NCBI RefSeq assembly: GCF_000226095.1
Contig: NC_016472.1
Span: forward strand, 124,001-188,000
Origin: Thermothelomyces thermophilus ATCC 42464
Taxonomy: Eukaryota; Ascomycota; Sordariomycetes; Sordariales; Chaetomiaceae
Direction: 5' to 3'
DNA: 64,000 nt
The notes under the pieces were generated by a model, which worked only from the letters and a program-made list of their open reading frames with translations, made no database searches and was not told the origin of the DNA. The first letter of the stretch is position 1; every line of letters starts with the position of its first letter. Shown here in pieces: positions 1-16,945 of this stretch. A program made the position numbers and the translations under genes.

Positions 1-9
1 AGGATTTGC

Positions 10-56
10 ACATACACCTCCTCCAGGATAAATAATCCTAGTGCGATACATGCCCC
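10..56 (+). repeat. Left terminal inverted repeat of Tc1-type remnant
   Basis: Matches the reverse complement of 521-567 with a single visible mismatch (position 44, c against t). The pairing fades outward of base 10, so either the true end is here or the outermost bases have diverged. Confidence 0.85.
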
Positions 57-520
57 ACTTTTCCCCATTTTTTTTGCAGCCACTTACACAATTATCACAC
101 CATGTCACTCTTCTAATAATTTTCTATACGAAGGTACCTACAGATAAAATCCCCGGGTTGACAGCCAAGTTAACAATGGATATCCTTTCGAGTATAGGAA
201 TCCAGGTCCTACAGTGGCCGGCTCGAAGCCTAGATTTGAACCCTATTGAGAATGGCACTGGATGAACGATTAGCTTGAACATCGCTACAATGTTCAATTG
301 CTAAGCCTTACAGGGCTTCGACTGGCTGTTCTAGAGGCGTGGGAGGCAGTGCCCCCTGAGTTTCTTCAGTGCCTGGCACACTCAACGCCCCGATGCCTTG
401 CAAAGGTAATTGAAAACCAGGGAGGGGAGACTGGGTATTGATACTTCTGTACTATAGAAATTCGTATTGGGTTGGCTGTACCTAGACTTCTTGGCTACTT
501 TGCTGATGTGCGTTAGTTGT

Positions 521-567
521 GGGGCATGTATCACACTAGGATTATTTATCCTGGAGGAGGTGTATGT
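521..567 (-). repeat. Right terminal inverted repeat of Tc1-type remnant
   Basis: Reverse complement of the left repeat at 10-56. Its presence downstream of the transposase tail fixes the element's right boundary near 567. Confidence 0.85.
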
Positions 568-2163
568 ACCGAACATGCACTAGAGTCTACGCAACCAAGG
601 GAGGTACCTAGGTTATTAGTTGAGAGTGCTGTTGTAAATGACAACAACCTGAAAGCCAAATGCCAGCTCTACTTCGTCCAGTGCTAGGCACGTACGTATG
701 TACATACATACCTAATTTGCGTGACGCGTTCTCTGGGCTTCGCCTCACTGCAAGTCGGGACAACACAACTCAAGGAAGTATGGAGTAGATGATAAAAATC
801 AAGCTCATTTAGATACAAGAAGGGAACATCGGATACGCTTTCCGGTTTCAGATACAAATATGTTCTTAGGCACCTTGACCTACACTAATGACGAGCAAAG
901 ACGAGCAGCAGGGAAATCCACGTTTGCTCTTCGGCAAATCATTTCGTTATCATGTCTCCTCCACATGGGGCCGAACTAGGGTGCCTATGATGGGACAGAG
1001 ATAAGTTTCGGGTTGACGTGGAGGCTGGCGTCAGTTTATCACCTACTACTACTGCTGTCTGTCTACTATGAACAACGCGTATCTACAACGCTGATTCTTT
1101 ACAAGTAGAGCACATGCTGATACGGCTTCCAACTTGGTTCGCATGTTTCTTAATAGCACCTGAATCGAGATATTTTGCTCTGATCAAAGGTACCTGTACT
1201 GTTATATGTCTCGAGGCACACTAGATACCTTACTCTGTAGTGACCCAATTGAGGGAACTGGCTGCAAGGGGGGAACTGGATGTGGGGCGCTTGCGCATTA
1301 GATGACGTCATGTGTGGCCTTACTATGTAATGATGAACAGCCACAAGCTGATAAAGCGAAGGAGAGTGGCTGCGCCTCATCAACGACTTCTAATCAATTA
1401 CACTAGAGTACTTAGGATAGTTCCCTCTTCACGCTTCCGTGTCTGCCGGCAGTGAGAAGCAAGCACTGAAGTGGCTGACGTCTCCCCCTAGTGTATGTAG
1501 TGCGTCAAGGGTTTTTCGTATAGAGATGCGCATGGAATCGGGCAAGAACAAAGAGTAGAGAGAGATCGAAACAGCAAGCGCGAAACACTGACGTATCAAG
1601 GTTGTCAGCATAATCCATGTTGCCAGGGAAGAAGCACTGATTCGAGATATGTACATACTAGTAGTTATGTATGTACTGTACAATCCGTGCACCATAGTTG
1701 CAAGAGCAAGAGATAAGAGGAAACAATGGGCTGATGACAGTGTCCACCTACAGAACAAGTTTTAAGGCTATATAGTAAAAGAGCAGAAGAGGAAAAGAGA
1801 GAACGTGTTGTTTGTTTGCTCCTTAGCTCATACATTGTCCTCGATTTTTCTGCACAGAAATGATGATTTTTTTTCTATAAAATACAACAAAAAAACCAAT
1901 ATGAAAAGATTTGAACCCATTAAGATCAACAGACGCTGAACAAAACAAAACAAACATCATACGAAACCGTGTCATGATCCGTCATCCGTACATACATGCC
2001 TCATAACTCATCATATCCAACAAGTCATAACTCATAACTCATAGAGATATATACCCACACAACCTCGCCCGAAGCCCGAACATGCCCAGACTCTCCCGCT
2101 CACTCACTCACTCACTCACTCACTTGACCTCTCCCCTCGCTTTTATTTCTTTCTTTTTTTTTT
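568..2163. other. Spacer, no gene seen
   Basis: No open frame here has family features or fungal codon style. The longest (1429-1758, minus strand) begins with a hydrophobic run but looks like chance. Near the downstream gene there is a TCAC/CTCA repeat at about 2097-2124 and a T-run at 2152-2164, likely 3' flank of the minus-strand phosphatase gene. Confidence 0.6.
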
Positions 2164-7926
<5,763 letters not shown>

Positions 7927-10710
7927 GTCGAACGGTTGGGCTGGCGCGGGGCGTGCGAGTCGTGGAAGGCGTGGAAGACGTGCAAGCTACTCCGTAAGCT
8001 AGCGTGGGCGCTGGAGAGGACTGGACTCGGACCGTCGGCACCAGGCGAGGCGAGAGATGTCTCAGATGGCCGGGGGAACTTGGGGTCGGGGGGGGATGAT
8101 GGAGTGGAATCCGTTGCTGCACCTGTAGTGTAGGGTGAGGTGTGTGTGCTCTGCTGTGGGCTGCTGTGGGCTGCCGTGGGCTGCTGTGCACCGCAGTAGT
8201 GTAGGTGCCCCGGTGGAATTGACGGGACCGCCGCCTGGGGACTCAATGCCGGTATGCGCAAAAAGCTTGCTGTTCGCACGATGCCATTCGTCCACGCGCT
8301 GCGGGCGGCCGTGGCAGCCAATATTCGCAAGACACATGCACCTTCGGGCTCGAGCTGCCCTGACCAACGCATGTCGGGGCTGGCCGCCAGTTATACCGGG
8401 AATTGAGGTGGCCGGGGTCGCCTGGCGTCAACGCACCTCTGGAACCTGGCTTAGTGGGGGAGCTTGGGCGGAAAGATCTGGCTTGGCGTGGTTGGGCTGG
8501 AGGGTTGTAAGCGTAGTGTACGGATCCGTACACTAGCGCCTGCCAGTTCCTGACGGAATTCCGTAGTTAATCCCTACTGGCGCCGGCGGGGCAAGGGTTC
8601 TCCCAAAAAGAAAAATCAGAGGGCAGGAAGCCCAGAGCTTACGTCAAAGAGCGGGACCCCACTGCTCGCATCTTCCCCAAACAATCGTCCGCCGGGTCCA
8701 CACCGACAACCGACAACCTAATCCGCTCAGCCATCTATGCGCCTCGCCAAAATGCTGGTGGCTGGCTGCCGAATTGCGCGTGGCGGCCGAGGATCATGAA
8801 CAGAACGACGGGGGATGAAAGAATTTGCATTCGAGAGGGGAGGTGTGGCCCATTGCTGGCTGTTGGGCGAGCCATTGGAAGCGCTGCACCATTCGCAAAT
8901 AACCCGTCTTGTACATACATACATACATACATAATAATACATTCAAGCCTCCGTACCCCATACATTCTGTTGAACGCACATGGCTCCCACATGGAACTGT
9001 ACGGACCTACATGGGGACGGGATGAACCGCCAGACCCATGGAATATTGGACGACGCCCGGCGAATGGCTTACAAGGTGGTACAGTACATGCTACAAGTTG
9101 CAAAGGATGTATAACGAGCGTAACTAAGTATGAATAACTTCGCGATGTATGTATGTTATAGTACAGTACATACAGATGCAACGTTCATCAGGGATGCAGT
9201 AAGCAAGCTCGTAGATATAACAATCCGTATTCTGTCTGCGCCCGGACACCCCGACTTTGACATACCTTCCCAGCAATTGTTTGCGAATCCTTCCAATACC
9301 CAACCTGCAGGTGGAATGTTTTGGCCCTGGGACCAAGCACTTCGCAGCTTCCGGGTTGGCGTTATTGTCCCAATGCCAACCGGCAGCCAGTCGAAACATG
9401 ACATGACGAGCAACTTGACTGTCGCCGACATGGGAGCCAATGCTTCCCATTGTTGCCCAAGCCCGCCATCTCGTTGCGTGTGTGCCGTAGAAACCTTAGC
9501 TACGCCTGCTCCATCCTTAGAAACTGGGCAGATTATTCCGGACCGTTGGATTGCCGCCGTTGGGTCGAGCGGACACAGGCGCCGGAAACGCTGGCTTGCC
9601 GTTAAGACTTTGCGATTGTAACGCCAGCGTGCTGCGTCCTTTTATATCAAATACATACATAAAGGTGGACACAAACAGTTGCCAATTAGATCTCCTGAAC
9701 TTAATAAAGCGCCATTCTGTTGAAAGACGAGATCGCCGAGCGTACCAAGTCTTGTTCGGGCTCTGAACAAAACTGGAACCACCACTCCAAAACGGTAGTT
9801 GATGCGAATACCTATATCCTCCAGATCGAGTCTGCAGTGCAGCGTGGATATGGGTATCGGCACTTGCGTGCACAGTAGTGTAGCTCCGTAGTACGGAGTG
9901 CTGCAGGATATCAACTTCTAAGCCACAGCCGTTCCGAGCGGAACATTTCTTCATTGGCTCCCTCGCGCATGGGGCAGGTCGTGCAGTGTTCGTGGCTATT
10001 TGCGGATCATACAGACACCTTTTGGGGTCCGCTTCGGGAAACTGCCGCCCCCCTACACTACGGAGTAGTGCGACGCCGCATTCCCGTTCGGCGCTTGGCA
10101 GCCAATTCTACCACTCGGGGCCGTCTGCAAGGCCACCTCTGCATTTTCAAGTCGAATAGTCAATAGTCACAAAAACTGGTCAAACTGGCCAAACTGGTCA
10201 ACCCGGTTGCCACCTTTTGGAAAGAGCACCGCTTCTTTTTCGTTCCTCGGCCTGAGCCGTCGAATGCGAACGTCAAAAGGCGAACTAGAAATTCTGAAAC
10301 ATAGTACGGATTACTCCGTACCCGGTTGTTTTGCACCGGGATTTTGCTTCAATCGCCACCGAGTTCCACCCACTTTCGCCAAGGTACGGATTACAGTAAT
10401 CCGTACATACCTACGGACGTACTCCGTCGTGTATCTAGGTGTTCCCCCTTGGCACGCTTTCCACCTGCGACAACGCGGCCTCAGATCCCGACCTCGAACC
10501 CCCCCCCCCCCCCCAAACAACAACCCAGCTCTTCGGCTGTGCGCCCGCCAACTCGACAAACAACAACATCCAACAAGTGCGAATTTGAATTCGACTCGAC
10601 AGCCCATCGATTCGTCTCTCTTCATGCGCATCAATCCGATCCGGAACCGCCGACTTTAACAACACCCGTGCCGGGCTCGACCACGGGGCTCCCGTAGTCC
10701 GCCAAATACA
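7927..10710. other. Divergent promoter region between phosphatase and kexin genes
   Basis: I see no convincing gene. The spacer serves two genes that point away from each other. It holds short imperfect direct repeats rich in GCTGTGGGCT (about 8150-8190), a TACA array, several TACGGAGTA/TAATCCGTA palindromes (8519-8532, 9884-9898, 10058-10068, 10310-10320, 10384-10430) and a run of 16 C at 10499-10514, about 200 bases before the kexin start. Short frames on both strands lack codon bias. Confidence 0.6.
8912..8934. repeat. (TACA)n microsatellite
   Basis: Five to six TACA units followed by ATAATAATA, in the spacer upstream of the phosphatase gene. The same tetranucleotide recurs at 48451-48470, 56620-56730 and 59071-59100. 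Confidence 0.9.
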
Positions 10711-13488
10711 ATGAAAATCTGGTCAGGTGCGGCGTTGCTGGGCCTCGCCGCCCTCGCGACGGCCTCACACATCCTCCCGCGGGACTGGGAGGCAAACGAC
10801 TACTACGTCCTCCATCTCGATGCAGACACGTCGCCTCAAGAGGTAGCCAGGAGCCTGGGCCTGTCGCATGAGGGTCCTCTGGGCGAGCTCCGAGACCATC
10901 ACGTCTTTGTCGCGAAGCGGGCCGAACACGACGTCGTCAAGCGGGAGCTGGCCCGGCGACGGAAAAAGCGGTCACTGGGTCTGGGTGGGAGAGACGTCCT
11001 GGACGGCGTCCTCTTCTCCCAGAAACAGCGGCTGCGGAAGCCGTGGGAGAAGCGCGTCGTTCCCAGACTGTTCGGTCCTCTGCCCCGGAGGTCGGTGGAC
11101 GAGCCAGTGGAATCGCTCGTCCAAAGACAGACCGAAGTCGCCCGAAAGCTCGACATCAAGGACCCCATCTTCCACGAACAATGGCATCTCTTCAACACGG
11201 TCCAGGCCGGCCACGACGTGAACGTCACGGACGTATGGCTGCAGGGCGTCACGGGCAAGAACGCCACCGTTGCCATCGTCGACGACGGCCTGGACATGTA
11301 CAGCGACGATCTCCGGGACAACTACTACGCCTTGGGCTCGTACGACTTCAACGACAAGGCCGACGAGCCGCGGCCCCGCCTGGCAAACGACAACCACGGG
11401 ACCCGCTGCGCCGGCGAGGTCGCGGCCGGCAGGAACAATGCCTGTGGCGTGGGCGTGGCATACGACTCCAACATCGCCGGCCTGCGCATCCTGTCCAAGC
11501 TGATCTCGGACGCCGACGAGGCCGTAGCTCTGAACTACGACTTCCAGCACAACCAGATCTATTCCTGCTCGTGGGGCCCGCCCGATGACGGAAAGAGCAT
11601 GGACGCCCCCGGCATCCTCATCCGCCGCGCCATGTTGAACGCCGTGCAGAACGGCCGCGGGGGGCTGGGCTCCATCTACGTCTTCGCCAGCGGCAACGGT
11701 GCCCACAACGAGGACAACTGCAACTTTGACGGCTACACCAACAGCATCTACAGCATCACGGTTGGCGCCCTCGACCGGAAGGGTCAGCATCCCTACTACT
11801 CGGAAAGTTGCTCCGCCGGCCTCGTCGTCACCTACTCGAGTGGCAGCGGCGACGCAATCCACACCACCGACGTCGGCCAGAACACTTGTACCAGCAGCCA
11901 TGGGGGAACCTCTGCCGCCGCCCCGCTGGCCGCCGGCATCTTTGCCCTCGTCCTCCAGGTGCGCCCGGACCTCTCCTGGAGAGACATGCAGTACCTCGCC
12001 ATGGACACCGCCGTGCCCGTCAACGTGGACACGGGCGACTACCAGGACACCACGATTGGCAAGAAGTTCAGCCACACCTACGGCTACGGCAAGCTGGACA
12101 GCTACGCCATCGTCGAGGCGGCCAAGAAGTGGAAGAAGGTGAAGCCGCAGGCTTGGTTCTACTCGCCCTGGATCCACGTCAACCAGCCCATCCCTCAGGG
12201 CGACAAGGGCGTCGTTGTCGAGTTCGAGGTAACCAAGGAGATGCTCGAGGAGGCGAACCTCGACCGTCTCGAGCATGTCACCGTCACCATGAACGTGGAG
12301 CATGGCCGCCGTGGTGATCTCAGCGTCGACCTCATCAGTCCCAACAAGATCGTCAGCCACCTGTCCGTCACCCGGAAAAATGACGATTCCGACAAGGGCT
12401 ACAACGACTGGACCTTCATGAGCGTGGCTCACTGGTAAGCAGCCACCTCCCCCCCCCTTTTTTTTTTCTTTTTTCTTTTTTTTTCCTACTCCCTTCTTCC
12501 TTCGCGTCCCAACTCCCTTACTGACCTTTACAGGGGCGAATCCGGCGTTGGCACCTGGACCATCGTCGTCAAAGACACCGAAATCAACCAATACACGGGC
12601 AAGTTCATCGACTGGCACCTCAAGCTCTGGGGCGAGACTCGCGACGCCAGCAAGGCCCAGCTCCTCCCCATGCCCACCGAGGAAGACGACGACGACCACG
12701 ACGTGATCGCGACCACCACCGCCACCGCAGCAACGACGACCGTCTCGAAGCCCGAGGCGACCGGCTCCGTCCCGGCGGACGCGACCGACCAGCCCAACCG
12801 CCCCGTCAACTCCAAGCCCACGGACACGTCTCCCGCCGAGACCTCCTCCTCCTCCTCCTCCTCCTCGTCGTCGGCCGAGACCGACAAGACCAACACCTGG
12901 CTGCCCTCCTTCCTGCCGACCTTTGGCGTCTCCGCGGCGACCCAGGCCTGGATCTACGGCTCGCTCGTGCTCATCGTGCTCTTCTGCGCCGGCCTGGGTA
13001 TCTACCTGTACCTGGCCCGCCGCAAGCGCCTGCGCAACAAGACGCGCACCGACTACGAGTTTGAGCTGCTCGACGACGACGACGACGACGACGAAGAGGC
13101 GGCGGCGCTGACACGCGGCGGCGGCGGCGGGGAGAAGGGCGTCGTTGGCGGCGGCGGCGGCGGCGGCGGAAAGCGGGGCAGGAGGACGAGGGGCGGCGAG
13201 CTGTACGACGCCTTTGCTGGGGAGAGCGACGAGGACAGCGACGACAACGATTTCGCGGGCGGCGGTGGTGGCGGGGGCGGGGGCGGGTACCGCGATCGCA
13301 GCGACTCCCGGTCCCGGTCCCGGTCGGACGGGAGCGGGTCCCCGATCGGGATAAGCGAGAAGCTGCCTGGGCGGAGGGATAGCTTGTCCGGTGAGGAGGA
13401 GCATCATGTCGTCGGGGATGATGATGACGACGACGAGGACGGGACTGGGAACGATCAGGCCCGGCCGTTGCAGGGCGGGGCTCGGTAG
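10711..13488 (+). CDS. kex2: Kexin, Golgi proprotein convertase (S8 subtilisin family)
   Basis: Two exons, 10711-12434 and 12534-13488, give 892 residues. Kexin cuts secretory precursors after Lys-Arg or Arg-Arg in the late Golgi. A signal peptide (1-18) is followed by a pro-region with a likely self-cleavage site KR114-115. The catalytic residues are visible: D191 in VDDGLD, H229 in NDNHGTRCAGE, the oxyanion N329 in ASGNGA and S401 in HGGTSAAAP. The P domain follows, with the intron splitting W575 in the VAHWGESGVGTW region. After an acidic and Ser/Thr-rich stalk comes one membrane helix (713-736, WIYGSLVLIVLFCAGLGIY). The cytosolic tail has YEFELL at 749, resembling the YEFD-type retrieval signal of yeast Kex2, and then unusually long Asp and Gly runs. 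The start ATG directly precedes the signal peptide. Intron ends are GTAAGC and CAG, with a CTGAC branch. Confidence 0.96.
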
Positions 13489-14422
13489 TAGTGTTGTTTT
13501 CTGTTTTCTCGTTTTATTTCGGGTCTGGGATGTCTTTTTTTTATTTTATTTTTTTATTTTTGTCGCGGTGTGAGTGTGTTTGTCGGGTCCGGTTCGGCAG
13601 TTCATGATCATTCCTCTATAAATAAGGTATGGATCGTATATATTATATATTACATACAGTTGAAGCCTTAGCACAGTATGAATCTCCATATAAATCTCTT
13701 TTTTCTTTTCTTTTCTTCTTTTTTTTTTTTTTTTTTTTTTGCACCCCACCCACGTGCTTTCCTTATATTCATCATGCCCTTCATGGCTAGGTGAGTTGAT
13801 ACCAGGACTACGAGATGTATATATATCTCTTGAACGATTCTCCTAGAGTTTGTTTAGACGTGCACTGTCCTCTGATAATAATAAATCAGCTGCTGCATTC
13901 ATCCACGTGCGAAACCAGCTTTGTTAGGTTCGAATGTAGACCGTTTTGGTATTTCAAACGGCAGCCATTGCCTCCGCCTTTAGAATCTGTCCAAGCTATT
14001 GTTCAGCAACTAATGTCAAAAAAAAAAAAAAACGCCTAAGCCCCCAACGTCCGGATAGATAAGAATACAGCAGGGTGACGGGTTGGGGGGACGGGGAGGT
14101 TGTCTTCCGCTGAGCATGCCACCACATCACATGAATGCTTTTTCTTCGCTGCCTGGACCTGAACCACCCCCGGAGGGGCTTTCCTCCCCCCGCTTGACTA
14201 CTGCGCTGACCTCCAGACCTCGGACGGATCCTCAATGGCGGCTAACCAGGGGTAAGTTCCCATCAGGCTACCACCACCACCAGAAGGGCCGGAACTCGCG
14301 CTCCCCGCGTCCGAAACTTCGCCGTCTCTCTCGGTCTCGGCCTCGGTCTCGGTCTCGGCAGAAGCACCGTGGCCGCCCCCAATCACCATCCACCCGTCCC
14401 TCGTCTCGCGAGGATCGGCCCG
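13489..14422. other. 3' spacer between converging kexin and SNX4 genes
   Basis: Contains T-rich tracts (13530-13560, 13700-13740), an A-run at 14019-14032 and AT-rich stretches (TATATATTATATAT near 13637) that probably belong to the 3' untranslated regions of both genes. No further gene is seen. Confidence 0.6.
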
Positions 14423-15940
14423 CTAAGCCGGGAGCACGACGCCCTCCCTCTCCATCTCCCGCACGTACTGCTCCCACACGTTGATGACGCCGTCGTAGAA
14501 CTCGATGTGGGCGTCCACGAGGCCGCCAAACTGCCGCTTGAACTCGACCTTCTTGATCCACTCGAAGCTCTCCACCTCGCGCACGACCTGGTCGGCGAAC
14601 TGGTCCGCCTCCAGGCGCGCGTTCTCCACCTCGCGGGTGAGCTCGTCGATGCGCAGCTCCAGCTTGCGCTGGCGGTCGCGGCGCGCCTGCTCGTGGTCCA
14701 CGCCGCGCACGTCCTCGATCTTGGACCGGATGAAGCCGCCCGCGCCGCCGAGCGCGCCCGACCCGAAGGGGCCCGAGGTGTAGCCGTGTCCGGAGGCGAG
14801 CATGTCGCGGTCGGCCGTCGACCGGTTGAGGTACTCGGTGAGCTGCTCGTAGTCGAGCTGCTTCTGCTCGCGGGCCTTGAGGAGGTTCTTGAGGGCGCCG
14901 CTGTAGGCGACCATGTCGCGGAGCGAGGAGAGGTAGTCTTGGTCGGTGTGCTCCTTGAGCTTCTTGAGGCCCGACGACGTGTCCTCGACCGACGCGGCAA
15001 AGGCGTGGACGGCGGCCTCGACGCCGGGTTCGAGGGTGATGAGCTTCTGGAACTGCTCGGCCAGGTCTCTGAGGTCCGTCTCGAGATCTGCTTCCCGGCG
15101 GGCGACCCGGGCGACCACCTTTTCCACATGGATCAGGTCCTCGTCCAGCTTGTCGGCCTTCTCCTTGACTTCGACAAATCGCCGGTCCGGTTTATGCACC
15201 TTGGTAAAGGCGTTCATGAAGCTGTCGGCGAAGGAGTCGAAGACCCCGCCGCTGCCGCTGCCGCTGCCGCTGCCGGACTGGTTCTGGCCAGGGTCTCCGC
15301 CCGCCCCGGCTGAGGCCCGGCGTCCCGCTCTGCTGCGCATGGTCGCGTTCCAGTCGGGGCTCTCGAGGAATGTGTGTAGGATGCTTGCGCGGCGGAGGGT
15401 TGGGTGCAGGGCCAGACGGGAGAGGAAACGTTGGAGGGAGTAGGCACGTCGTGCCGTGAAGTCGGGCCCGAACCGGTCGCCGCGGACGTATTCCATGCGT
15501 TGCTTGTCCGGGAGTGGAGGAACCGCGCATCCCTGGTACTCGCGGGTGAGGACCTTGTAGAGAAAAACAAAGTCGGTGAATCGGCGGCGGACGGTGGTAG
15601 TCGGTCGCTGGAAGGTCGGGAAGGTGGTCTGGAGGATAGGGTCAGCCTAACGGCCTCAACAACCAACACCTATATAACTAGGCCAAGAGCCTACATTTGT
15701 GGTGATCAGGTACGAAACATAAGCGTCCTTGGTCCCGTCATTCTCCTTGTGCGGGTCAGAGACAACGCACTCGAGAATCTCGTGGCCCAAGTGACCGTGG
15801 CCGACATGCCTCCCGTCGCCTGTCCTGGCTTCATGAGATCGGTCGTGGGATGATGCGGACGTGCTCGGCCCTGCTGCGTCGGGATTCTGCTCGCTATGCC
15901 ATGATATGTTGGAGAAGTTGTCCTGGTCGAGGACCGCCAT
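14423..15940 (-). CDS. snx4: Sorting nexin 4 (PX-BAR protein, Snx4/Atg24)
   Basis: Exons 15940-15695 and 15628-14423 encode 483 residues. Snx4 binds PtdIns3P on early endosomes, recycles cargo to the Golgi and helps selective autophagy. The PX domain spans about residues 55-175, with RRRFTDF at 96-102 holding the phosphoinositide-binding arginine and PPLPDK at 119-124. A Gly/Ser-rich linker (GSGSGSGSGG) leads into the BAR domain, about 200-480, which is strongly helical and charged and ends EMEREGVVLPA. The intron of 66 nt has GTAGGC and CAG ends and sits inside the PX domain in phase 0, after ITTN. The start ATG gives MAVLDQDNFSNISW, a typical N-terminus. A GT-rich microsatellite lies about 50 bases upstream of the start. 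It converges on kexin and has its own promoter. Confidence 0.95.
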
Positions 15941-16945
15941 GTTGTTGTCGACTTGTGCGGTTACCGACAATGGTACCCGCCGGTCGATTGGTTTGTGTGT
16001 GTGTGTTTGTGTGTGTGTGTGTTTGTGTGGGTGTATGTGTGTGTGGGCGCGCGCGCGAGTGTGTGTAGTCGGATATGTTGTGGAATCGATGGTCCCGATG
16101 GGTTCGGCCGGCACGGTATCAACGGAGAATTGGAGAACTTCTCTATCAGGTGAGCGGATGACTTGAGAATCCGGGATCTAACTGGTTACACGAGAGGAGG
16201 TTGCCGTGATGATGCGCGGCAAGCCTAGGTGGGTTGCTTGGCGGATTGACGTATGATGGTGGGGAGCTCTTGGCTGGCTGGTTGGCGATAAGGCACTGGC
16301 GATTGTGGTACAGTAGTTACAGCACTCTCAGTTAGTGCTCAGAGTACCTGCAGAGGCAAAAACTGCATAGGGGAACACGTCATCTTAACAACGCCAGAAA
16401 GCGCCTCCTTGTGTGCAAATCCGGGTTTGTACTGTGTATGTAGAGGGACCCTCGGTTTTAGGGAATGAACGACCTGGATCCCAAAACTGTCAGACAATAC
16501 ACTTAGTATATGTACGGAATTCACCCATCGTCCCCTCCTGCTGAAATCAACCGCTGGGGTATCATTCCAGCTGAATTGGTTTTCATAATGTCGCAAACAT
16601 TCGTCACCATGTCAGCATGTCAGATGTCAGCATCGGAGAGTTGGACTCCGGTCATTTACATGTTGAGATAGAGTTGGCGCTATCCACGGTATCTAGATGA
16701 GAAGAGGTCTATATACTCCCGCCCTTTCACAAATGAGACAACCCATCAAAGAAGAAAAGAAAAAAAAAAAAAAAACAAGACCCCAACTCCAGCCCTAGCC
16801 TTGGCAGCTTCGTTGCTGTGTGTCTATCGTGTACAAGATGCTCTCGCCGCTGCCATGTGCCTACTTAAAACATGACATACGAAGGGAAAAAAACAACGAC
16901 GGCAGGCGCCCTTGGTCAAGAATCTATGGTACACGGGGGCCTTTT
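15941..16945. other. SNX4 upstream region and 3' flank of LETM1 gene
   Basis: Holds the SNX4 promoter and leader, including the GT-rich tract at 15992-16066. An A-run at 16758-16775 lies near the 3' end of the LETM1 gene. No frame looks coding; an 85-codon minus-strand frame at 16339-16596 has no recognisable features. Confidence 0.55.
15992..16066. repeat. GT-rich (CA/TG) microsatellite in SNX4 leader region
   Basis: Interrupted GT repeat with a GCGCGCGC patch near 16047-16057, 52 to 126 bases before the SNX4 start codon. On the gene's strand it reads as CA/AC repeats, so it is probably in the promoter or 5' untranslated region. Confidence 0.9.

Larger units (their letters stand above)
10..567 (+). 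mobile_element. Tc1/mariner-type DNA transposon remnant
   Basis: A near-identical inverted repeat of about 47 bp (10-56 and 521-567) encloses the remains of a Tc1/mariner transposase C-terminus. In one frame up to 264 there is the hallmark LQWPARSLDLNPIEN, the stretch around the last acidic catalytic residue. In a different frame, 316-441, the typical tail reads VLEAWEAVPPEFLQCLA and ends ENQGGETGY followed by a stop. The two parts lie in different frames and the N-terminal DNA-binding half and first catalytic part are missing, so the transposase cannot be functional. The span of about 560 bp compares with roughly 1.3-1.6 kb for intact fungal relatives such as impala, so this is an internally deleted, MITE-like copy. 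Because the left repeat starts near base 1, the outer end may lie outside the window, and I could not place a TA target duplication. Confidence 0.85.

Noticed and set aside
1429-1758. 109-codon minus-strand frame starting with a hydrophobic run, a possible small secreted protein
   Set aside because: No codon bias, no Cys pattern, no splice context; common by chance in a spacer.
10972-13407. 811-codon frame on the minus strand across the kexin gene
   Set aside because: It is the complement of a G/C-biased coding frame, runs through kexin's intron and both exons, and has low-complexity Val/Gly/Arg content without family features.
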